This document shows, piece by piece, positions 1-5,850 of a DNA stretch of 6,360 bases. Source of the stretch: Acholeplasmatales bacterium (GTDB lineage: Bacteria; Bacillota_I; Bacilli_A; Acholeplasmatales; Anaeroplasmataceae). A program made the translations under genes and the position numbers. The number at the start of each line of letters is the position of its first letter. The stretch's first letter is position 1. The notes under the pieces were generated by a model. It did no database searches, had not been told where the DNA came from, and saw only the letters and a program-made list of their open reading frames with translations. The stretch is from positions 1 through 6,360 of the forward strand of contig JAILPD010000124.1 in the NCBI GenBank assembly GCA_024690445.1. Reading direction: 5' to 3'.

Positions 1-59
1 ATAACGATTGGGCCAGAACCAATAACCATTATCTTTTTAATATCTGTACGCTTAGGCAT
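1..59 (-). CDS. carB: Carbamoyl-phosphate synthase large subunit, N-terminal fragment
   Basis: Only the first 19 codons plus two bases lie in the window; the gene continues past the left edge. The peptide starts MPKRTDIKKIMVIGSGPIVI. This is the family's characteristic N-terminus, leading into the first glycine-rich strand of the carboxyphosphate-forming ATP-grasp half. CarB makes carbamoyl phosphate from bicarbonate, two ATP and ammonia, and normally receives the ammonia through a tunnel from CarA. The ATG is chosen because a strong GGGAGGT ribosome binding site (67-73) lies 7 nt upstream inside carA, and because the peptide matches the family start exactly. The gene overlaps the carA stop by 8 bp (ATGCCTAA), which suggests translational coupling. 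No metal, ATP or allosteric sites can be judged from this fragment. Confidence 0.95.
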   Translation of the reverse strand, partial: MPKRTDIKKIMVIGSGPIV

Positions 60-1128
60 TCTTCTTACCTCCCATTAATTTTACAAATCTTTCAAATACG
101 AAATCATCATCACCTGTTGGAGCTGGATTGTATTGAACAGCAATTACATTATTCTTTTCATCCATAACACCAGTAATAATTCCATCAATTACATTTTGAT
201 GTGTAGGCTTTAAATCAGTCTTCTTTAATGATTCTGCATCAACTGCATATTGATCATTTTGAGATGTGATTTCAATCTTGTTAGTTGCTAAATTTCTAAC
301 TGGAATATTACATCCATTATGACCAACCTTTTGCTTAAATAATTTAGCACCATAAGCAAGTTCAATAATTTCTTGTCCTAAACCCACACCTAAAATAGGC
401 ATTTTACCCTTTAATGTATTGATAGTCTCAATTACATTTTTAATATCATATGGGTTAGATGGACCATCAGAAATGAATAATCCATTTGGCTTATATTTCA
501 TAATTGTTTCAATAGATGAATTATAAGGAAGAACAACTACATTACAAGATAAATCCTTAAGCATCTTGATTAGACTTCTCTTTAAACCTAAGTCAATACA
601 AGCTACTGTATATTTATAATTTAATGTACGAGAATACCAAACCTTCTTAGTAGAGATTCTAGCAACTACATCCTTTGGTAGACTAAATTCTTTAATCTTC
701 TTTAAGCATTCATCTGTTGGAGTATCAACGTTTGCGATCATAGCTCTCATTGAACCCTTTTCTTTAATGATTCTTACAATTTCTCTTGTGTCTACACCAG
801 CAATTCCTGGTACTCCATTTTCATCCATTCTCTCACTTAATTCATGAGTGTATCTGAAGTTAGATGGATATTTACTATATTCTCTAACAACCAAACCAGA
901 AATAGTTAAGTTTTCTGATTCATAATCTTCATCTGTTAAACCATAGCTTCCAATTACTGGATAACCCATAACCATAATGTACTCAAGGTTAGATGGATCA
1001 GATAATGCCTCTTGATAGCCAACAACTGCAGTATTGTAAACTAATTCTGCAACCTTTTCAGTATCAGCACCAAAGCCAGCACCTAAAAATACTTCTCCTG
1101 TTTCTAAAACAAGCTTCTTATTGTTCAT
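52..1128 (-). CDS. carA: Carbamoyl-phosphate synthase small subunit, glutaminase triad missing
   Basis: This 358-residue protein has normal length for the family. Residues 1-150 are the CarA-specific N-terminal domain (LVLETGEVF, VVGYQEALSDPS at 36-46, GYPVIGSYG, SNFR, GVDTRE). Residues 173-350 are the class I glutamine amidotransferase domain. The catalytic residues are absent. The nucleophile elbow, normally GxCLGHQ, reads GVGLGQE, with Gly249 in the Cys position. The C-terminal HPE reads NPA (Asn334, Ala336). The frame is intact and conserved blocks surround each change, so this is not a frameshift. By analogy with ammonia-dependent synthetases and Cys mutants of the E. coli enzyme, I infer a structural, non-hydrolysing subunit and ammonia as nitrogen donor. 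The ATG at 1128 is chosen over an in-frame ATG at 1176: GAGGAG (1135-1140) sits 6 nt upstream and homology starts there, while the upstream start would overlap pyrC. It lies 16 bp after pyrC and overlaps carB. Confidence 0.95.
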   Translation of the reverse strand: MNNKKLVLETGEVFLGAGFGADTEKVAELVYNTAVVGYQEALSDPSNLEYIMVMGYPVIGSYGLTDEDYESENLTISGLVVREYSKYPSNFRYTHELSERMDENGVPGIAGVDTREIVRIIKEKGSMRAMIANVDTPTDECLKKIKEFSLPKDVVARISTKKVWYSRTLNYKYTVACIDLGLKRSLIKMLKDLSCNVVVLPYNSSIETIMKYKPNGLFISDGPSNPYDIKNVIETINTLKGKMPILGVGLGQEIIELAYGAKLFKQKVGHNGCNIPVRNLATNKIEITSQNDQYAVDAESLKKTDLKPTHQNVIDGIITGVMDEKNNVIAVQYNPAPTGDDDFVFERFVKLMGGKKNA

Positions 1129-1144
1129 GCTTTTCTCCTCATTT

Positions 1145-2359
1145 CTATCTTTTATAAACAATTTTGCCATTAACAATTGTCAATGTGTTAAAACCATATA
1201 ATGTTCTTCCAATAAATGGACTATTTTTACTTAAAGATTGAATCTCACTATATGAATATACATGAGAATGATTTATATCAGCTGCGATAACATCAGCAAC
1301 CATACCAACCTTTAAATCTCTCTTTGGCAATTCAAATATTTTGAGTGGATTATATACCATAAGTTCAAGCATTCTTTCATATGATATCATTCCAGTCATT
1401 ACAAATTCTGTATAAATTAATGGTAGCATTGTTTCGATTCCAATGATTCCATTTGGAGCATTTAAGAATTCTAATGCTTTTTCTGCCTCACTATGAGGAG
1501 CATGGTCTGTTGCGATACAATCACATGTACCATCAATCAATGCTTCAACACATGCTAATCTATCATCCTCACTTCTAAGTGGAGGATTCATTTTATAATT
1601 TGTATTTAAGTTAACTAAGCTTTGATTTAATACTAAATGATGTGGAGCTATTTCACATGTGATATTAGTATAACCTTCAGCCTTAGCCTTTCTTACTAAT
1701 TCAATTGATTTTCTAGTTGATAAATGACAGAAATGATATTTACAACCAATCTTCTTAGCTAATTCTATTTCTCTATCAACTGCGATTATTTCTCCCTCTG
1801 GAGCTTTATTCTTAACATAATTTAAATCTTCTGAATGAGATGCGACTACTATATTATATTTTTTAGCTAATCTCATTTGATCTTCTAAGATTGCAATATT
1901 ATGATTTCCCATACCATCATCTGATATAGCATGTACTAAATCATAAAATTCATCAACCTTTGAAGGTTCCTTACCTTGTTCACCCTTAGTTATAGAACCA
2001 TAAGGATAACAATTTACAATCGCATCCTTTTTAATGATTTCTAATTCCTGTAAAACATTTTTTCTATTATCAGGTGTAGGCTTTAAATTTGGCATAGGCA
2101 TGCAAGTCGTTACACCGCCCTTAGCCGCACCTAAAGTACCTGTCTTAATAGTTTCTTTATATTCATATCCTGGCTCTCTAAAATGAACATGAACATCGAC
2201 AAGACCTGGCATTACTAATAAATCAGTACAATCTATTATTTCTGCATTTTCCTTTTCGATATTTTCTTCTATTTCAACGATTCTATCATCTACTATTAAA
2301 ATATCTTTTTTAACTAATTGATTATTTTCAATTATTTTTCCATTTTTTAATAATATCAT
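1145..2359 (-). CDS. pyrC: Dihydroorotase, class I
   Basis: This 404-residue cytosolic zinc amidohydrolase interconverts N-carbamoyl-L-aspartate and dihydroorotate, the third step of UMP synthesis. The expected active-site residues are all visible. They are the metal ligands HVH at 57-59 in DVHVHFREPG, the SDDG aspartates at 147-148, His175 in ASHSED, His212 in CHLSTRKS, and Asp285 in ATDHAPH. The substrate-binding NPPLR (258-262), the CEIAPHHL strand (235-242) and the C-terminal KNSPFIG and TIVNGKIVY strands are also present. The CMPMPN segment after the KGGVTT turn corresponds to the family's CMPN. Length is slightly below the usual 425-430. The start ATG shares one base with the pyrB TAA stop (TAATG), and no strong separate ribosome binding site is visible, so coupling to pyrB translation is likely. 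The stop is TAG. Nothing suggests loss of function. Confidence 0.97.
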   Translation of the reverse strand: MILLKNGKIIENNQLVKKDILIVDDRIVEIEENIEKENAEIIDCTDLLVMPGLVDVHVHFREPGYEYKETIKTGTLGAAKGGVTTCMPMPNLKPTPDNRKNVLQELEIIKKDAIVNCYPYGSITKGEQGKEPSKVDEFYDLVHAISDDGMGNHNIAILEDQMRLAKKYNIVVASHSEDLNYVKNKAPEGEIIAVDREIELAKKIGCKYHFCHLSTRKSIELVRKAKAEGYTNITCEIAPHHLVLNQSLVNLNTNYKMNPPLRSEDDRLACVEALIDGTCDCIATDHAPHSEAEKALEFLNAPNGIIGIETMLPLIYTEFVMTGMISYERMLELMVYNPLKIFELPKRDLKVGMVADVIAADINHSHVYSYSEIQSLSKNSPFIGRTLYGFNTLTIVNGKIVYKR

Positions 2360-3231
2360 TATAAGTTACCATCTAAAGAATCAGAGATTACAGCCATTCT
2401 TACATAAACGCCATTAGTCATTTGTTCAAAAATTCTAGACTTTTCGCATTCAGCAACCTCACCTGCAATTTCAACACCTCTATTAAATGGTGCTGGATGC
2501 ATGATGATAGCCTTATTCTTCATCTTCTTCATCCTTTCTACAGTCATTCCATATTTTTGATGGTACTCCTCAACAGTCATACTCATCTTTTCTTGATGTC
2601 TTTCGAATTGAACACGAAGTAACATGATGATATCCATTTCTTCAATTGCTTGGTCAAGTGGAATATATGGAGCTGAATGATCATTGAATTCTTCAGGTCC
2701 AGAGATAAACACTTCCATACCAAGTCTTTGCATAATTTCAATATTTGTATGTGCTACCCTTGAATGAGATATATCTCCAACAATACAGCACTTTAATCCC
2801 TTAAATTTTCCAAATTCCTCATGAATAGTCATTAAGTCTAATAACGATTGAGTTGGATGATTTGCTTTTCCATCTCCACCATTAAAGATTGGAATCTTAA
2901 TATTTTCTAATTCCTTATAGTAATCATCCTTTTGATGTCTAATTACTATACCATCTACTCCTAAAGCTTCAAGTGTTCTTACTGTATCATATAATGATTC
3001 ACCCTTATTAACACTAGAATGAGATGTATCAACATCAATTATCTTAATACCCAAATTCATTAAAGCACATTGAAATGAATAATGTGTTCTAGTTGAATTT
3101 TCAAAGAAGACAGTTGCTATCTTCTTATCAGGATATTGAATTCTAAATCCCTTCTTTAGCTTTTCAGCGTACTTGATTAGTTCTAAGATTTTATCTGTAG
3201 ACAAATCCTTTAAATTTAATAATCCTCTCAT
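2359..3231 (-). CDS. pyrB: Aspartate carbamoyltransferase catalytic subunit
   Basis: This 290-residue enzyme joins carbamoyl phosphate to aspartate, the committed step of pyrimidine synthesis. It shows the carbamoyl-phosphate site FFENSTRTHYSF (STRT at 46-49), the 80s-loop lysine in NKGES (Lys76), IRHQ (98-100), HPTQSLLD (125-132), the GDISHSRVAHTN nucleotide-like fold with Arg158, LLRVQFER (Arg206, Gln208) for aspartate, and HPAPFNRGVEI (245-255). No regulatory subunit gene pyrI is visible beside it, and pyrC follows directly, as in Bacillus-type operons. The ATG at 3231 is preferred because GAGGTG (3236-3241) lies 4 nt upstream and MRGLLNL matches the family start. An upstream in-frame TTG at 3243 falls on that ribosome binding site. 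As first gene of the operon it sits directly behind the PyrR-type attenuator. Confidence 0.97.
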   Translation of the reverse strand: MRGLLNLKDLSTDKILELIKYAEKLKKGFRIQYPDKKIATVFFENSTRTHYSFQCALMNLGIKIIDVDTSHSSVNKGESLYDTVRTLEALGVDGIVIRHQKDDYYKELENIKIPIFNGGDGKANHPTQSLLDLMTIHEEFGKFKGLKCCIVGDISHSRVAHTNIEIMQRLGMEVFISGPEEFNDHSAPYIPLDQAIEEMDIIMLLRVQFERHQEKMSMTVEEYHQKYGMTVERMKKMKNKAIIMHPAPFNRGVEIAGEVAECEKSRIFEQMTNGVYVRMAVISDSLDGNL

Positions 3232-3241
3232 GCTACACCTC

Positions 3242-3280
3242 AAAAAAAATAGTTCCCCAGTCCAAAAGACTAGAAAACTA
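3242..3280 (-). terminator. Pyr operon attenuator: intrinsic terminator
   Basis: Read on the minus strand, the arms TAGTTTTCTAGTC (3268-3280) and GACTGGGGAACTA (3250-3262) pair over 13 bp, three of them G-U, around a 5-nt TTTTG loop. Eight T residues (3242-3249) follow. This is a textbook intrinsic terminator placed inside the leader, and it ends immediately before the GAGGTG ribosome binding site of pyrB. Together with the upstream PyrR element it acts as the switch for the whole operon. Confidence 0.93.
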
Positions 3281-3322
3281 GTAATAGCATAATAATATCA
3301 ACCATCAGTAATCTTGTTAGCC
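3268..3322 (-). promoter_or_regulatory. Probable antiterminator of the pyr leader
   Basis: The 3' half of the PyrR hairpin and the bases after it (3302-3322) can pair imperfectly with 3268-3288, which holds the entire 5' arm of the terminator. The pairs are GGCUA with UAGUC, AAG with UUU, ACUG with UAGU, and AUGG with CUAU, about 16 pairs with small bulges. This structure excludes both the PyrR hairpin and the terminator, as the PyrR mechanism requires. The pairing was found by eye and its energy was not calculated. Confidence 0.6.
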
Positions 3323-3345
3323 TCTCTGGACTATCTTAAAGTATT
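3310..3345 (-). promoter_or_regulatory. PyrR-binding RNA hairpin (anti-antiterminator)
   Basis: The minus-strand leader contains AGTCCAGAGAGGCT (3319-3332), which matches the conserved PyrR target ARUCCNGNGAGGYU in every defined position. AG(U)CC pairs with GGCU around the AGAGA loop. A lower stem can form between AATACTT and AAGATT (one bulged A), separated from the upper stem by a purine-rich internal loop, as in known PyrR sites. PyrR bound with UMP or UTP would stabilise this hairpin and so leave the downstream terminator free to form. pyrR itself is not in the window. Confidence 0.92.
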
Positions 3346-3352
3346 CCCAAAT

Positions 3353-3381
3353 ATATTATCATAAATGATAATCAGTTTCAA
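3353..3381 (-). promoter_or_regulatory. Pyr operon promoter
   Basis: TTGAAA (3376-3381) and TAATAT (3353-3358) are separated by 17 bp, and a TGA directly before the -10 gives an extended -10 (TGn). Transcription would start around 3345-3348, just at the base of the PyrR hairpin, which is the expected arrangement. The -35 box begins only 17 bp beyond the stop codon of the upstream 199-residue gene. A perfect 8-bp inverted repeat fills most of the spacer. Confidence 0.7.
3355..3372. repeat. Perfect 8+8 inverted repeat inside the pyr promoter
   Basis: The two arms ATTATCAT and ATGATAAT are exact inverted copies separated by two bases. The repeat covers the promoter spacer and part of the -10 box. 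The position would suit a repressor operator, but the sequence is AT-rich, no regulator gene is nearby, and the half-site order does not match the usual Fur or PerR boxes. The symmetry is seen; the function is unknown. Confidence 0.5.
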
Positions 3382-3398
3382 GCGAGAATACATAATTC

Positions 3399-3998
3399 TT
3401 AAATTTTTATTACCATTGAATCATCTAAATATTCAACTGGTTCTTCTAATACTTCATCAAATAAATCAAAATCAATTAATTCACTATCATAATCTATAGT
3501 CTTAATACCAATTATTTTGATATCAAAATCCTGCATCTTAAAATATTTTGCAATTCCTGTAAATATTCCAAATCTAATTTCTAAGTATAGAGTTGATTCT
3601 TTAAAACTATCATAAATATCCTTAGAATTTTTAAAATATGCTGAAACAGCTTTTTTCTCCTTAAATAAATTAATTAGAATGCTATTTTCTATATCATCCT
3701 TAATATCATTTGCCATTAATATTAATTCTTCTATATCTAATTCATTAGGTATAGTGATTAATGCGTGAGAATTAGTATTTAATGTATTTATCATTTCTTC
3801 TTTCAAATCATTTTTAGCAATAACAACTAAATTTAAATTATTTTCTTTTGCGATATTTGAAATAGAAATAATATCAATATCTAATCCTGGATAAATAATA
3901 GTTGAATTAGGTTTTAATTTATTTTGCTTTTTATAATCATCAATTAAAAAATTAAATACTAAATCATAAGGATTATTTTTAAACCTATAATTATTCAT
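3399..3998 (-). CDS. Uncharacterised 199-residue acidic protein, coupled to pepF
   Basis: I do not recognise this protein. It has no signal peptide, no convincing membrane segment and no cysteine-rich or metal motif. Residues 30-110 show alternating strand-like stretches (STIIYPG, LNLVVIA, SHALITI) and helix-like stretches, suggesting an alpha/beta fold. A charged helical middle follows, with a C-terminal acidic tail (DFDLFDEVLEEPVEYLDD, about 176-193). It is rich in Asn, Ile, Lys and Asp, in line with the local AT content. The reading frame is open for 600 bp. The ATG overlaps the pepF stop by 8 bp (ATGAATAA), and a GAGGA ribosome binding site (4007-4011) lies 8 nt upstream inside pepF. It is therefore very likely a real gene translated with pepF. 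A role linked to the peptidase is only a guess from position. Confidence 0.8.
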   Translation of the reverse strand: MNNYRFKNNPYDLVFNFLIDDYKKQNKLKPNSTIIYPGLDIDIISISNIAKENNLNLVVIAKNDLKEEMINTLNTNSHALITIPNELDIEELILMANDIKDDIENSILINLFKEKKAVSAYFKNSKDIYDSFKESTLYLEIRFGIFTGIAKYFKMQDFDIKIIGIKTIDYDSELIDFDLFDEVLEEPVEYLDDSMVIKI

Positions 3999-5745
3999 TT
4001 AATAATTCCTCAAGCTGATTAACTAATCTATCAAGCTTTCTTACTACACTTTCAAATGGTTCTGATGTAGTCAAATCACATCCACCCTTCTTTAATAATT
4101 CAATAGGGTAATCTGAACCACCACTCTTAAGCATATTGATATAAGCATCTAAAGCTTTTTTATCATTATTTCTTACCTTCTCATAAATAGCACTAGATGC
4201 ACTATAGCTTGTCGCATATTGGTATACATAATATGGAGAATGATAGAAATGAGGAATATAAGCCCAAACATATTGCTTATATTTTTCTGATTTAATATTA
4301 ATTCCATAATATTTCTTATATAGCTTAATGAAGATATCGCTTAAAATTTCAGAATCTAAAGTCTTACCTTCTTCTTTTAATTTATGTGCCTGATATTCAA
4401 AATCTGCAAATAATGATTGACGGTAGAATGTCGCTAAAATTCCATCTATTGCCTCTTGAAGCAAACAAATCTTTTCATCCTTGTCATTTGTCTTATCTAA
4501 TAAATAGTCTAAGAATAATGCTTCATTAAATGTAGATGCCACTTCAGCAACAAAGATTGTATAATCTGCATTTTCAGGTGCTTGGGTACTATTAGCATAT
4601 AATGTGTGAATTGAATGTCCACATTCATGTGCTAATGTAAATGCTGAATTTAAATCATCTGTATGGTTAAGTAGGATAAATGAGCCTCTATCATATGCAC
4701 CAGTTGAATAAGCACCATTATATTTACCATCACATGGATATACATCAACTCTTCCATCCTCTAGTGCTTTAACTGCCATATTAGAATATTCTTCTGATAT
4801 TCTTTTAGTTGCGTCTATTACCATATTTTTAGATTCTTCATAACTATATTTAGTTTTTGATTCTCTAAATTTTAAGAATCTATCATATGTATGATATTGC
4901 TTTAAACCAAAATATTTCTTTCTTAATTCATAATATTTCTTAATTGGTTCTGTATTCTTCTTTGAAGTTTTTATTAAAGATAAATAGACACTTTCAGGAA
5001 TATTATTTGAATCTAAATGACTAGATAAAATATCTTTATAATCTTTTGATTTTGAATATGCTAATTCTGCAGATGCCATACCATCATAAATAGATGCATA
5101 TGTTTCTTTATGAGCATCATAATATTTATATACTGATTCAAATACTTTCTTTCTATCCTTTTGATTTTTAAGTGTTGCTAGATAAAATGGCAACATTTGT
5201 TTAGTTGAATCAATTGTTGATCCATCTGATAATCTAACCTTAACTGGCTTATTATCAACAATTGATAAATTATCAAATAATCTAGAAAAGGCATTAGATA
5301 CATTATTATAATTAGAAATAACCTCTTCTACCTTTTCACTCATTATATGTTTTTTGGAATCAAAGATTTTAGTTAAGCTAAATCTAATTGGTTCTAATTC
5401 ATCATCAAGTAATGAAAATACTTTTTCTTTTCCATAACTCATTAATTCAGGCTCAATAAAGCTTAAAGCAGAAATGACATCATAATACTTATTCATAATC
5501 ACTGAATATAGTCTTGCGTTTTCCTGATTCTTTTGATTCATATCCTTTTGCATAGCGTAATATGAATAAAGTCTTGAAAGCTTTAAATTTAAGCTTCTTG
5601 ATGTATACATATAATTCTTTAATCCATCATAAGTACCTAAAGTACCTTTAAGACCTTTTATTGTATCTAGATCTAAATCTAATCCCTTCATATCGTTTTT
5701 TAGGTCTTCTTCATTATCATATAACAATTTTAAATTCCAATTCAT
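3991..5745 (-). CDS. pepF: Oligoendopeptidase F family zinc peptidase (M3B)
   Basis: This 584-residue protein is close to the family's usual 590-605. It is a predicted cytosolic metallopeptidase that cleaves short oligopeptides, probably as part of peptide turnover. The zinc site HECGH is at 373-377 within TLAHECGHSIHTLY. The downstream ligand Glu401 lies in FVAEVASTFNEALF. Typical M3B blocks are the upstream YSTGAYDRGSFILLNH substrate-cleft strand, the C-terminal HFYHSPYYVYQYATSYSAS block, and YPIELLKKGGCDLTTSEPF near the end. There is no signal peptide. The ATG at 5745 is preferred: GTGAGG (5755-5760) lies 9 nt upstream, whereas an in-frame GTG at 5760 is part of that site and has no ribosome binding site of its own. 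The gene overlaps the 199-residue protein gene downstream. M3B rather than another M3 subfamily is judged from overall resemblance; exact peptide specificity cannot be told. Confidence 0.94.
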   Translation of the reverse strand: MNWNLKLLYDNEEDLKNDMKGLDLDLDTIKGLKGTLGTYDGLKNYMYTSRSLNLKLSRLYSYYAMQKDMNQKNQENARLYSVIMNKYYDVISALSFIEPELMSYGKEKVFSLLDDELEPIRFSLTKIFDSKKHIMSEKVEEVISNYNNVSNAFSRLFDNLSIVDNKPVKVRLSDGSTIDSTKQMLPFYLATLKNQKDRKKVFESVYKYYDAHKETYASIYDGMASAELAYSKSKDYKDILSSHLDSNNIPESVYLSLIKTSKKNTEPIKKYYELRKKYFGLKQYHTYDRFLKFRESKTKYSYEESKNMVIDATKRISEEYSNMAVKALEDGRVDVYPCDGKYNGAYSTGAYDRGSFILLNHTDDLNSAFTLAHECGHSIHTLYANSTQAPENADYTIFVAEVASTFNEALFLDYLLDKTNDKDEKICLLQEAIDGILATFYRQSLFADFEYQAHKLKEEGKTLDSEILSDIFIKLYKKYYGINIKSEKYKQYVWAYIPHFYHSPYYVYQYATSYSASSAIYEKVRNNDKKALDAYINMLKSGGSDYPIELLKKGGCDLTTSEPFESVVRKLDRLVNQLEELLNE

Positions 5746-5768
5746 AAATCCAAACCTCACTTAAAACA

Positions 5769-5797
5769 ATTATATCATTATAAAGGTCTAAATTCTA
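5769..5797 (-). promoter_or_regulatory. Probable pepF promoter
   Basis: A perfect extended -10, TGATATAAT (hexamer 5769-5774), lies upstream of pepF. The -35 position 17 bp further holds a weak TAGAAT (5792-5797), tolerable given the extended -10. Transcription would begin near 5762, giving a leader of about 17 nt. That suits the ATG at 5745 and argues against the GTG at 5760. Confidence 0.6.
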
Positions 5798-5805
5798 TTT
5801 CTTTA

Positions 5806-5833
5806 TTTAATTTATTAAATAATATTGTATAAT
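5806..5833 (+). promoter_or_regulatory. Probable tmcAL promoter
   Basis: A consensus TATAAT (5828-5833) sits upstream of tmcAL. The best -35 candidate is a weak TTTAAT at 5806-5811, with a 16-bp spacer. Transcription would start near 5840, leaving only about 10 nt before the TTG start codon. The leader would then be very short, with the ribosome binding site at its 5' end. The divergent pepF promoter lies beside it in the same roughly 105-bp gap. Confidence 0.5.
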
Positions 5834-5850
5834 GAGGTTAGGTGATAAAT

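Noticed and set aside
52..1128. carA as a pseudogene
   Set aside because: Despite the missing triad, the frame is open over full length, the family blocks are conserved, and the overlap and ribosome binding site for carB are intact.
1129..1176. 16-residue N-terminal extension of carA from the ATG at 1176
   Set aside because: It would overlap the pyrC coding end, matches no CarA N-terminus, and the ATG at 1128 has a strong GAGGAG site 6 nt upstream.
2422..2622. 66-residue plus-strand open frame opposite pyrB
   Set aside because: It lies wholly inside well-conserved pyrB on the other strand, has no ribosome binding site, and its composition looks like the antisense of a coding region.
3232..3243. 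TTG start for pyrB at 3243
   Set aside because: The TTG overlaps the GAGGTG ribosome binding site that serves the ATG at 3231, and the extra residues do not match the family.
3355..3372. Fur or PerR box in the pyr promoter
   Set aside because: The half-sites are in the opposite order and spacing to the usual boxes, and the neighbouring genes have no iron or peroxide link.
5746..5760. GTG start for pepF at 5760
   Set aside because: The GTG is part of the GTGAGG site for the ATG at 5745, has no ribosome binding site of its own, and lies almost at the predicted transcript start.
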